Assembly: GCA_003248395.1 (NCBI GenBank) | Contig: QFNA01000044.1 | Span: forward strand, 1-21,426 | DNA length: 21,426 nucleotides | Reading direction: 5' to 3' | Source of the DNA: Citromicrobium sp. | Lineage (GTDB): Bacteria > Pseudomonadota > Alphaproteobacteria > Sphingomonadales > Sphingomonadaceae | Notes under the pieces: generated by a model | What the model was told of the DNA's origin: nothing | The model's database searches: none | The model's input: the letters and a program-made list of their open reading frames with translations, nothing else | Program-made: the position numbers and the translations under genes | In this document: piece by piece, positions 14,210-21,426 of the stretch | Numbering within the stretch: the first letter of the stretch is position 1 | How the letters are laid out: each line of letters opens with the position of its first letter

Positions 14210-15397
14210 CTAGAAATCGATAATTTCCACCGTCTCGCCGATGGCCCGTTCGCTCATGCCTGCCGGGCAGCGAACGAGCAGGTCCGCCTGCGCAAGGGTC
14301 AGTTGCGCCCCGCTGTCCTGATAGGCGAGCGGACGAATGCCATCGCCATCGTGCGCCGCACGAATGAAAGTCTCTCGGTCACCAGTCGCGGGTAACGGTT
14401 GCGACAGGCGGCCAGCATGCCAGCGTAGCGCGTCGTTCGCTTCGCCGCCGGATATGACCCTCAGCAGCGGTGCAAGCAAAAGCCTCGCTGTCACCATGGC
14501 CGACGTGGGATTTCCGGGGAGACCCATGACCAGCGCGCTGCCTACCTTGCCGAGCCACACCGGTTTACCCGGCTTCATCGCGACTTTCGAAAACATCAGC
14601 TCGAGCCCGGCTGGTTCGAACATCGCCTTGGCGAAATCGCGCTCTCCGACAGAGGCGCCGCCGGTGACAACCACGAGATCGGCATCGCTTACCGCCCGTT
14701 GCGCGGCCGCAACCAAACTATCGAGATCGTCCGGCAAGGTTTCGGCGCGGAGGCATTCGCCGCCCCATGCCCCGATTGCTGCCGCGAGCCCGACCGAAAT
14801 GCTTTGCGGTACGGCTCGCGCATTCTGGCGGGCAATGCCCGGAGCAACGAGTTCGTCGCCCGTGCCCAAGATAACAATCTTCGGTCGCGCATGAACCGTC
14901 AAGTTGGAACAGTCGCCCCCCGCCGCGGTGACCAGGCTGCGCGGCCCGAGCACATGACCCTCGGGGAGAAGTTCCTCGCCTTCGCGAAAATCGGCGCCGC
15001 GCCTGCGAATGAAATCGGGGCCACGGGTAGGCTCGGCAATGATCGCAATCTCGCCTTCGCGCCGGACGTTTTCCTGGATGGCGATCCTGTCGCAGGCCAC
15101 GGGGAGTGGCGCTCCTGTAAATATTCTGGCGCATTGCCCGCGGGCAACTTCGGGCAGTTCGTCCATACCGGGATACGACGTTCCGACGACATCGAGCCGC
15201 GCGGGCAATTCGCGGAGGTCCTCAGCGCGAAGGGCGTATCCATCCATCGCCGAGACATCGCAGCGGGGAGCATCGATGCGAGCGATCACCGGTGCGGCGA
15301 GAGTCATTCCCGCGGCGTCGCCCAAAGCTGACCGGACAACATCTGTCCGCGCAGTCGATTGCTCGATCATCGCCAATGCTTCGTCAAAGGATATCAT
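14210..15397 (-). CDS. moeA: molybdopterin molybdenumtransferase
   Basis: MoeA inserts molybdate into adenylated molybdopterin, the last step of basic cofactor synthesis. The 395-residue product shows the family order: SAMDGYAL at 49-56, the beta-rich domain with IFTGAPLP and FIRRRGADFREGE, then the MoCF-binding domain with ILGTGDEL at 176-183, VVVTGGASVGERDF at 242-255, VAMKPGKPVW at 272-281 and MGLPGNPTSAMV at 291-302. The C-terminal domain runs to FDIIE-like VEIIDF. The stretch after GTGDE (IARQNARAVPQSISVG) deviates from the usual SN-containing segment, which may be a lineage feature. A GGAG is 11 bases before the ATG. It is divergent from obgE and convergent with moaA, so the cofactor genes are neighbours but not an operon. 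Confidence 0.96.
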   Translation of the reverse strand: MISFDEALAMIEQSTARTDVVRSALGDAAGMTLAAPVIARIDAPRCDVSAMDGYALRAEDLRELPARLDVVGTSYPGMDELPEVARGQCARIFTGAPLPVACDRIAIQENVRREGEIAIIAEPTRGPDFIRRRGADFREGEELLPEGHVLGPRSLVTAAGGDCSNLTVHARPKIVILGTGDELVAPGIARQNARAVPQSISVGLAAAIGAWGGECLRAETLPDDLDSLVAAAQRAVSDADLVVVTGGASVGERDFAKAMFEPAGLELMFSKVAMKPGKPVWLGKVGSALVMGLPGNPTSAMVTARLLLAPLLRVISGGEANDALRWHAGRLSQPLPATGDRETFIRAAHDGDGIRPLAYQDSGAQLTLAQADLLVRCPAGMSERAIGETVEIIDF

Positions 15398-15513
15398 CTG
15401 TCATGCGTCTCCATCCGAAACCGCTAATGGCACACAACACGACATGCGAGCGATCATTGCATGCGCCAACGCATATGCTCGCCAAGTTGCGGTAAAACGA
15501 TTAGGGCGCAGCG

Positions 15514-16575
15514 ATGCACTTTCTCGACCAGGCCAAGATCTATCTGAAATCCGGCGCGGGCGGCCCGGGAGCGGTCAGTTTCCGGCGCGAAAAATACATT
15601 GAATATGGCGGCCCCGACGGCGGAAATGGCGGCAAGGGCGGCGATATCGTCTTTCGGGCGGTCCAGGGACTCAACACGCTGATCGACTTTCGCTACGCGC
15701 AGCATTTCAAGGCGCAGCGCGGTCAGCACGGCATGGGTAAGGATCGTACTGGCGCCGGTGCCCCCGACCTTGTCATCGATGTGCCCGTCGGCACACAGGT
15801 CCTGTCCGAGGACAAGGAGGACGTACTCGCCGATTTTACGGAAATCGGACAGGAAGTCGTCTTCCTCGAGGGCGGCTTGGGCGGGCGCGGCAACGCAAGC
15901 TATAAATCCAGTACCAATCGCGCCCCGCGCCAGCACCAGCCGGGCGAAGCTGGCGAGGAAATGTGGGTCTGGCTCAGGCTCAAGCTGCTTGCCGATGTCG
16001 GATTGCTCGGTCTTCCCAACGCGGGCAAATCCACCTTCATAAACCAGGTTACAAACGCGAAGGCCAAGGTGGGCCATTACGCGTTTACGACGCTGGTCCC
16101 CAAACTCGGCGTGGTGCGGCACAAGGACCGCGAATTCGTACTGGCGGATATCCCCGGGCTGATCGAAGGCGCGGCGGAAGGCGCGGGGATCGGCGACCGG
16201 TTCCTCGGGCATATCGAACGCTGCCGCGTGTTGATCCATTTGATCGACATCGCCGGTCAGGATCCGGCCGAAGCCTATCGGACGGTGAATGGCGAACTCG
16301 AGGCCTATGGCGAAGACCTCGCCGAAAAGCCTCAACTGGTCGCCCTCAACAAGCTCGATCTGGCAGATGAAGAGCTCGGAGAGGCATTTTCGGAAGAGCT
16401 TCTGGCTGCGGGCGCAGACAAGGTTTTCTCGATTTCGGGCGCGACCGGGAAAGGCATCGAAGAATTGCTCGACGCAGTCCTGGGTTACCTGCCAGACCGA
16501 ACGGCGACCGAAACCAACGCCGCAGAGGTAGAGGATACCGAGGCGGAGGACGCCAGCGACTGGTCGCCCATCTGA
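15514..16575 (+). CDS. obgE: Obg-family GTPase
   Basis: ObgE/CgtA is an essential GTPase linked to 50S ribosome assembly and stress control. The 353 residues show the glycine-rich Obg domain (FLDQAKIYLKSGAGGPGAVSFRREKY, GGPDGGNGGKGGDIVF) at 1-158, then the G domain with G1 GLPNAGKS at 166-173, a threonine-containing switch (HYAFTT), G3 DIPG at 212-215 and G4 NKLD at 279-282. SATGKG-like ISGATGKG gives G5. The C-terminal 25 residues are acidic (VEDTEAEDASDW), a frequent ending. It is followed after three bases by proB, so obgE-proB-epimerase form one operon. The usual rplU-rpmA neighbours are not directly upstream here. AGGG 7 bases before the ATG serves as a weak ribosome-binding site. Confidence 0.97.
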   Translation: MHFLDQAKIYLKSGAGGPGAVSFRREKYIEYGGPDGGNGGKGGDIVFRAVQGLNTLIDFRYAQHFKAQRGQHGMGKDRTGAGAPDLVIDVPVGTQVLSEDKEDVLADFTEIGQEVVFLEGGLGGRGNASYKSSTNRAPRQHQPGEAGEEMWVWLRLKLLADVGLLGLPNAGKSTFINQVTNAKAKVGHYAFTTLVPKLGVVRHKDREFVLADIPGLIEGAAEGAGIGDRFLGHIERCRVLIHLIDIAGQDPAEAYRTVNGELEAYGEDLAEKPQLVALNKLDLADEELGEAFSEELLAAGADKVFSISGATGKGIEELLDAVLGYLPDRTATETNAAEVEDTEAEDASDWSPI

Positions 16576-16578
16576 TCC

Positions 16579-17700
16579 ATGACCATAACCGCCCTGTCAG
16601 AAATTGCGCAATGCCGCAGGCTGGTGGTAAAGGTTGGCTCTGCCCTGCTGGTCGAGCGAGGCGTTGCGCGCCGTGAATGGCTTGCCAGTCTCGCCGATGA
16701 AATCGCCGGTTTGCGACAGAACGGCTGTGAAATCATCGTGGTGTCGTCGGGAGCGATCGCGCTTGGAGCGGCCAGGCTTGGCCTGCCGCGGGGCGGACGG
16801 GGAAGTCTTGCCGATGCGCAGGCTTCGGCCAGCGTCGGGCAAGTGGAGCTGGCCAGACTTTGGTCCGATGCCTTCGACCCGCACGGGGTGATCGCTGCGC
16901 AAATGCTGGTCACCATCGGCGATCTGGAAGATCGGCGGCGCTATCTGAATGCTTCGGCCACCCTCGCCCGCCTGATCGAGACCGGCGCGATACCCATCGT
17001 CAATGAAAACGACAGCGTGGCCACCGAGGAAATCCGTTTCGGCGACAACGATCGGCTCGCAGCGCGGGTCGCGCAAGCAGCGCAGGCTGATGCGGTGCTG
17101 CTCCTTTCCGACGTCGACGGGCTCTACGATCGCGATCCGCAGGAGAGCGGATCGGTCCTGATCGAACGCGTCGATGGTGTGACGCCCGAAATCCTTGCGA
17201 TGGCTACGGACGGGTCGTCGTCAGGCATTGGCTCGGGCGGCATGCTTGCCAAATTGCAGGCCGCGCGCATCGCCGAACGGGCCGGCATCGCGCTTGCCAT
17301 CATCAACGGCACGCATCACGCGCCCATCACCACCGCGTTGGGCAAAGCAAGGGGCACGCTGTTTCTGCCGCGGGGCGGGGAAAGCGCGCGCCGGGCATGG
17401 CTGTCAGGTCGCCTCGCTCCCGCTGGCGTGGTCACAGTCGACGAGGGGTGCACCGAAGCGCTTGCAAAGGGGGCGAGCCTGCTAGCTGCGGGCATCTCCG
17501 AGATAGAGGGCGAGTTCCTGCGCGGCGATCTCGTCGCGATCCATGGCGCGAAGGGAGAGCGTCTGGGCCAGGGGCTGGTGGAGTATTCGGCCAGCGAATG
17601 CCGGGCGATATTGGGCCTCAAGCAAGACGAACAAGCCGAAAAGCTCGGCTATGCGCCGCGCGCGGCGGTGGTTCACCGCGACCATATGGTGCGCGCATGA
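16579..17700 (+). CDS. proB: glutamate 5-kinase with PUA domain
   Basis: ProB phosphorylates glutamate to gamma-glutamyl phosphate, the first and feedback-controlled step of proline synthesis. The 373-residue product has an amino-acid-kinase domain (VVKVGSALL at 16-24, VVSSGAIALGAARLG, NENDSVATEEIRFGDND, LLLSDVDGLYDRDP, GSGGMLAKLQAA) and a C-terminal PUA domain of about 80 residues (VTVDEGCTEALAKGASLLAAGI through LVEYSASECRAILG). The start is three bases after the obgE stop and the last four bases (ATGA) overlap the next gene. The partner proA is not in the window. Confidence 0.96.
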   Translation: MTITALSEIAQCRRLVVKVGSALLVERGVARREWLASLADEIAGLRQNGCEIIVVSSGAIALGAARLGLPRGGRGSLADAQASASVGQVELARLWSDAFDPHGVIAAQMLVTIGDLEDRRRYLNASATLARLIETGAIPIVNENDSVATEEIRFGDNDRLAARVAQAAQADAVLLLSDVDGLYDRDPQESGSVLIERVDGVTPEILAMATDGSSSGIGSGGMLAKLQAARIAERAGIALAIINGTHHAPITTALGKARGTLFLPRGGESARRAWLSGRLAPAGVVTVDEGCTEALAKGASLLAAGISEIEGEFLRGDLVAIHGAKGERLGQGLVEYSASECRAILGLKQDEQAEKLGYAPRAAVVHRDHMVRA

Positions 17701-18608
17701 CCATCGCACTCACCGGCGCGACCGGTTTCGTCGGCCGGGCAATTCTAGACTTGGCGCAGGCTGAGAGCGTTCCGGTAAAAGCATTGACGCGCCGCCCGCA
17801 AGCCAGGCGGGAATCGGTCGAGTGGATTGAAGGAAGTCTGTCCGATGCCGACTCGCTGACGCAGCTGTGCGAGGGGGCCAGCGCAATCATCCACGTTGCA
17901 GGCCTCACCAGTTCACACGACGTCGCCGAGTTTTCGGCCGCGAACGTCGAGGGCACACGGTTACTGCTCGACGCAGCGCAGGACGCTCAATCGCGGCGCC
18001 TTATTTTCGTTTCATCGCTGTCGGCACGCGAACCCGCATTGTCAGCCTATGGCGCGTCGAAAGCGCAGGCGGAAGCACTGGTCGAGCAAAGTGGGCTCGA
18101 CTGGACGATCGTCCGTCCACCCGGCGTCTATGGACCGCGCGACGTCGATTATTTCGAGATGTTCCGCTCGGCCCGCCACGGCGTCATCCCCCTGCCGCCG
18201 CGCGGAGCCAGCTCGATCATACATGTCGAGGACCTGGCACGTCTGCTGCTCGCACTTGTCGATGCGCCTGCCAATTTGGTGCGGCATCGCCTTTTCGAGC
18301 CCGACGACGGACGCGAGGGTGGCTGGTCGCACGACGAACTAGCCCGGGCCATCGGCGGCGCGGTGGGACGACGCGTCTTTGCGCCGCACCTGCCCAGACC
18401 GATGATGGAGATTGCAGCCAGAGCTGATCGCCTGTTGCGCGGCGACAAGGCGCGGCTCACCCCGGACCGCGTCGGCTACATGGCGCATCCCAACTGGGTC
18501 GCGCGATTTGATCGCAAGGTTCCGCAAGAGGTATGGACCCCGCGGATCGAAAGTCAGGAGGGCCTCAAGTCGACGGTCGAATGGTATCGCGAAGCGGGCT
18601 GGCTCTAG
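17697..18608 (+). CDS. NAD(P)-dependent epimerase/dehydratase (atypical SDR)
   Basis: A 303-residue extended/atypical short-chain dehydrogenase. The cofactor motif TGATGFVG is at 6-13; IIHVAGLTSSHD, VEGTRLLLDAA and FVSSLSA (Ser106/107) lead to the Tyr118-x-x-x-Lys122 pair in SAYGASKAQAE, and TIVRPPGVYGP follows. It resembles sugar-nucleotide epimerases and complex-I NDUFA9-like proteins; the substrate is unknown. The ATG overlaps the proB stop (ATGA), so translation is coupled. I reject the longer in-frame extension upstream, which lies wholly inside proB. Its stop is four bases from that of convergent cysH, and both stops sit in a small hairpin. Confidence 0.9.
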   Translation: MTIALTGATGFVGRAILDLAQAESVPVKALTRRPQARRESVEWIEGSLSDADSLTQLCEGASAIIHVAGLTSSHDVAEFSAANVEGTRLLLDAAQDAQSRRLIFVSSLSAREPALSAYGASKAQAEALVEQSGLDWTIVRPPGVYGPRDVDYFEMFRSARHGVIPLPPRGASSIIHVEDLARLLLALVDAPANLVRHRLFEPDDGREGGWSHDELARAIGGAVGRRVFAPHLPRPMMEIAARADRLLRGDKARLTPDRVGYMAHPNWVARFDRKVPQEVWTPRIESQEGLKSTVEWYREAGWL

Positions 18609-18618
18609 AGAACTAGAG
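18603..18618. repeat. short inverted repeat carrying both convergent stop codons
   Basis: CTCTAG (18603-18608) and CTAGAG (18613-18618) flank AGAA. The TAG of the epimerase-like gene lies in the left arm, and the cysH TAG (minus strand) in the right arm. A six-pair stem without a U-tract is a weak terminator at best. Confidence 0.4.
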
Positions 18619-19368
18619 GAAAGGCTCCTCACCCGGCTTGTGAAGGCCGCATTCGACCTTGTCCCACCCGGCCCAGCGTCCGGCACGCGGATCTTCGCCC
18701 TCGGCCACCGGACGCGTGCAAGGAGAACAGCCGATCGACGCAAAGCCGCGCTCGATCAGCGGATGACGCGGCAGATCATGTTCCTCGAAATAGGCGGCGA
18801 TCCGCGCTGCATCCCAGTCGATCAGCGGGTTGATCTTCAACCGCCCCTGCGCGTCCGAACCGTCCAGTTCAAATCGGGGCAGATTGGCCCGTGTCGACGA
18901 CTGGAAAGCCTTTCGACCGGTGAAACTCGCATCGTACCGTGCCAAGGCTTTTTCCAATGGCCGCACCTTGCGCAAATCGCAGCACCCATCGGGATCGTAG
19001 GACCACCGCAACCCGGTCTCGTCCCTCTGTTCGAGTTCGGAAAGATCAGGGTAGAGATTGATGAGATTCAACCCGAACCGCTCACCCAACTCGTCGCGAT
19101 AGGCCAGCGTTTCGGGAAAATGCTTGCCCGTCTCGAGAAACAGGACGGGGATGGCTGGATCGATCGCAGAAACCAGATGCAACAGCACGGCGCTTTCCGC
19201 ACCGAAGCTCGACACGACAGCCATGTCTCCGACCAGCGATTCCTCGATGACCGCGCGCAGCCATTCCTTGGTCTCGCTTCCCCGAAACATCCGGTTCAGC
19301 CGAATGGCATCCTGCTCGGAAAAGCGTGGCTTCGTGTCGAGCCGGTCGATGGCGCGCACTTCGTTCAT
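18613..19368 (-). CDS. cysH: assimilatory adenylylsulfate (APS/PAPS) reductase
   Basis: CysH reduces activated sulfate to sulfite with thioredoxin electrons. The 251-residue product has the nucleotide-binding SSFGAESAVLLHL at 53-65 and LFLETGKHFPET at 77-87. Two cysteine pairs, Cys129-Cys130 (DGCCDLRK) and Cys214/Cys217 (IGCSPCTRP), mark the iron-sulfur type that uses APS, unlike the cluster-free E. coli PAPS enzyme. The catalytic cysteine is in VECGLH (Cys240). TGRKAFQSSTR and RLKINPLIDW complete the family pattern. Its ATG overlaps the stop of the DUF934 gene (ATGA). It is the last gene of cysI-DUF934-cysH. Confidence 0.96.
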   Translation of the reverse strand: MNEVRAIDRLDTKPRFSEQDAIRLNRMFRGSETKEWLRAVIEESLVGDMAVVSSFGAESAVLLHLVSAIDPAIPVLFLETGKHFPETLAYRDELGERFGLNLINLYPDLSELEQRDETGLRWSYDPDGCCDLRKVRPLEKALARYDASFTGRKAFQSSTRANLPRFELDGSDAQGRLKINPLIDWDAARIAAYFEEHDLPRHPLIERGFASIGCSPCTRPVAEGEDPRAGRWAGWDKVECGLHKPGEEPFL

Positions 19369-19790
19369 GCGTGGCGCTTGGTCCAGATCGGCGTGCGATC
19401 ATCGGCGGCGGGCTGATAGATTTCGGGCCAGCGCGCGAATGCGGCGTCGACGTCGTCCTTGTCCAACTGCTGCTCAGGCTCGAAAGCATCAAAACCGCAA
19501 CGCCGCATGTAGGCGATCTGATCGACCAGCACATCGCCGACGGCGCGCAGTTCGCCAGCATAGCCAGCTTCGCGCAAGATGCGCGCCGACGAATAGCCGC
19601 GCCCGTCGCCGAAGGCCGGAAAGTTCACCTCGACCAACATGAGCCGGTCCAGATGAGGCAACAATTCGCGGGCATCGTCGCCAGGTTCGATGCGCACGGC
19701 ATTCGCATTCGATTGATCGAGGAAGGAATCCACCGTGACCGCCGGATGATCGACCGGCTCGTCGTCGCGATAGCGCAGCATCTCAGCCAT
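19365..19790 (-). CDS. DUF934 protein of the assimilatory sulfur operon
   Basis: A 141-residue protein of the DUF934 family, typically located between cysI and cysH in Proteobacteria. It shows LMLVEVNFPAFGDGRGYSSARILRE at about 49-74, then YAGELRAVGDVLVDQIAYMRRCGFDAF at 77-103, the conserved core of the family. No catalytic motif is evident. The family is thought to assist sulfite or APS reduction, but I know of no settled biochemical role. It overlaps cysI by 8 bases and cysH by 4 bases, so all three are translationally coupled, which argues for fixed stoichiometry or physical association. Confidence 0.92.
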   Translation of the reverse strand: MAEMLRYRDDEPVDHPAVTVDSFLDQSNANAVRIEPGDDARELLPHLDRLMLVEVNFPAFGDGRGYSSARILREAGYAGELRAVGDVLVDQIAYMRRCGFDAFEPEQQLDKDDVDAAFARWPEIYQPAADDRTPIWTKRHA

Positions 19791-21417
19791 AGAGCGCCTC
19801 CTTGAAGGGGTTCATGCCAATGCGGCGATAGGTATCGAGGAAGCGCTCGCCATCCTCGCGCTCGCGCTCGTAGACGCCGGTCACGGTCTCGACAGCATCG
19901 ACGATGCCGTCTTCGTCAAAACCGGGGCCGGTGATCTTGGCGAGGCTGACATCTTCCGCCTCGCTGCCACCCAGCAGAAGCTGATAATTTTCGACACCCT
20001 TCCGATCGACGCCGAGAATGCCGATGTGCCCAGCGTGGTGATGACCACAGGCGTTTATGCAGCCCGAAATCTTCAACTTGAGCTGACCCAGCGTCGCGGT
20101 TTTCCCATTACCTGCAAAGCGTTCGGCAATCTTTTGCGCGACGGGGATCGATCGCGCGTTGGCGAGGCTGCAATAATCGAGCCCGGGACAGGCGATGATA
20201 TCCTCGATCGTGTCGAGGTTCGGTGCGCCCAGACCTGCTTCGTCTAGCGCCGTCCACAACGCATGCAGATCGGCCTTGCGCACATGCGGCAACACTATGT
20301 TCTGCGTATGCATCACGCGCAGCTCGTCGAAACTGTAATCCTTGGCCAGATCGCCCATCAGGCGCATCTGCTCTGCCGTCGCGTCGCCAGGAATGCCGCC
20401 GACCGGCTTCAAGCTTATGACGGCGGACACATAGCCGGCCTGCTTGTGAGCGACCGTATTGCGATCCACCCACAGGGCGAAATCGGGATCGGCGCGATCG
20501 ATGGTCTCGCTCGCGCCCTGTTCAAACAGCGGGTCCTGAAAAAAGGTCTTGATCCGTTCGATTTCGGCCAAGGGCGGCTCTACACCCTGCTCCAGCAGCA
20601 GTGCGAATTCCTCTTCGACCTGCCGTGTATATTCCTCGGCGCCCATTTCGTGAACCAGGATCTTGATCCGCGCCTTGAACTTGTTGTCGCGGCGCCCGTG
20701 GCGATTATACACGCGCAGGCACGCCTCGGCGTAGGTGACGAGCCGGTCGAGCGGCACGAACTCGTTGATGCAATGTGCGACCATCGGCGTGCGGCCCATG
20801 CCGCCACCGACATAGAAGGCTGCACCCAATTCGCCCGCATCATTCTGCACGATCTGGATACCGATATCGTGCAACCGCATGGCTGCACGATCAATATCGC
20901 TGGCGATAACGGCGATCTTGAATTTGCGCGGCAGGTAATTGAATTCCGGGTGGAAGCTCGACCACTGGCGGAGAATTTCGGCATACGGGCGCGGATCGAC
21001 CAACTCGTCTGCCGCCGCTCCTGCAAAATGGTCGGAGGAGATATTGCGAATGCAATTGCCGCTCGTCTGGATGGCATGCATTTCCACCTTGGCCAGATCG
21101 GCCAGGATGTCCGCTGCATCTTCGAGCCTGATCCAGTTATACTGGATGTTCTGCCGCGTCGTGAAATGGCCATAGCCACGGTCGTATTTGTCGGCGATAT
21201 CCGCAAGCGCGTGCATCTGTCGGCTGTTCAGCGTGCCGTAGGGGATCGCCACGCGCAGCATGTATGCGTGAAGCTGCAGGTAGAGACCGTTCTTAAGGCG
21301 CAAGGGCGTGAACTGCGCCTCGGTCAACTTCCCTTCGAGGCGGCGTCGCGCCTGGTCGCGGAACTCTTCCACGCGGGCATCCACCATCGCCTGATCGTAT
21401 TGGTCGTATGTGTACAT
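19783..21417 (-). CDS. cysI: nitrite/sulfite reductase hemoprotein subunit
   Basis: This siroheme protein reduces sulfite to sulfide with six electrons. The 544-residue product has two ferredoxin-like repeats (YLQLHAYMLRVAIPYGTLNSRQ and AGYVSAVISLKPVGGIPGDAT segments), GYGHFTTRQNIQYNWI, and TSGNCIRN. The siroheme/4Fe-4S ligands are Cys in CPGLDYC and in CINAC. Position in front of DUF934 and cysH indicates sulfite rather than nitrite as substrate. The ATG at 21415-21417 is preceded by GGTGAT and overlaps a TGA (21417-21419), compatible with an upstream gene ending there; in many relatives that gene is DUF2849, but only nine bases remain in the window. The electron donor (flavoprotein or ferredoxin) is not visible. 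Confidence 0.96.
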   Translation of the reverse strand: MYTYDQYDQAMVDARVEEFRDQARRRLEGKLTEAQFTPLRLKNGLYLQLHAYMLRVAIPYGTLNSRQMHALADIADKYDRGYGHFTTRQNIQYNWIRLEDAADILADLAKVEMHAIQTSGNCIRNISSDHFAGAAADELVDPRPYAEILRQWSSFHPEFNYLPRKFKIAVIASDIDRAAMRLHDIGIQIVQNDAGELGAAFYVGGGMGRTPMVAHCINEFVPLDRLVTYAEACLRVYNRHGRRDNKFKARIKILVHEMGAEEYTRQVEEEFALLLEQGVEPPLAEIERIKTFFQDPLFEQGASETIDRADPDFALWVDRNTVAHKQAGYVSAVISLKPVGGIPGDATAEQMRLMGDLAKDYSFDELRVMHTQNIVLPHVRKADLHALWTALDEAGLGAPNLDTIEDIIACPGLDYCSLANARSIPVAQKIAERFAGNGKTATLGQLKLKISGCINACGHHHAGHIGILGVDRKGVENYQLLLGGSEAEDVSLAKITGPGFDEDGIVDAVETVTGVYEREREDGERFLDTYRRIGMNPFKEALYG

Positions 21418-21426
21418 CAGATCACC

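Noticed and set aside
15460..15485. ATGCG/CGCAT short hairpin between moeA and obgE
   Set aside because: Five pairs without conservation data or a clear relation to a promoter; likely chance.
15454..16335. Minus-strand open frame of 293 codons opposite obgE
   Set aside because: It is the antisense shadow of a clear ObgE gene, with no domain signature or ribosome-binding site.
17397..17696. N-terminal extension of the epimerase-like gene by 100 codons
   Set aside because: It lies entirely inside proB in another frame and is Arg-rich; the ATGA overlap at 17697 is the natural start.

Overview
The window reads as a dense chromosomal housekeeping region of a GC-rich alphaproteobacterium, most likely order Sphingomonadales, family Erythrobacteraceae. 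This assignment is from memory of protein families. The supporting signs are the alphaproteobacterial-type SerC, the cysI-DUF934-cysH cassette, a PadR regulator with a Gly/Phe-rich N-terminus, and the serC-serA-hisZ-purA neighbourhood. I see no rRNA, insertion sequence, prophage, CRISPR array or integrase. No gene-free stretch exceeds about 175 bases.

Left part (1-7063, mostly minus strand): a serine/histidine/purine block transcribed right to left: serC, serA, hisZ, purA, a secreted L,D-transpeptidase, and a partial conserved gene cut by the left edge. A 2,5-diketogluconate-reductase-like aldo/keto reductase sits in the opposite direction between hisZ and purA. Two genes of this block look damaged. 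serA has lost about 62 bases out of frame, removing the catalytic-arginine segment. purA has no ATG/GTG/TTG that would keep its catalytic N-terminus, only a CTG. The transpeptidase start region can fold into a 13-bp hairpin that hides both its Shine-Dalgarno sequence and part of its start codon.

Middle (7064-13138): a GT4 glycosyltransferase, a small membrane protein, a padR-DUF2218 operon with an operator-like repeat and an intrinsic terminator, then rarA overlapping a gene for an uncharacterised RNase-H-like protein. Next come glutaminase (opposite strand) and a tRNA-Thr(TGT).

Right part (13209-21426): moaA and moeA (molybdenum cofactor, convergent), then obgE-proB-NAD(P)-dependent sugar-epimerase-like gene as a tight forward operon. 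The last block is the reverse-strand assimilatory sulfur operon cysI-DUF934-cysH with overlapping genes.

I did not find a clearly new multi-gene system. The observations most worth following are the serA deletion, the purA start, the transpeptidase translation-start hairpin, the dyad inside the serC promoter spacer, and the rarA-coupled RNase-H-like gene.
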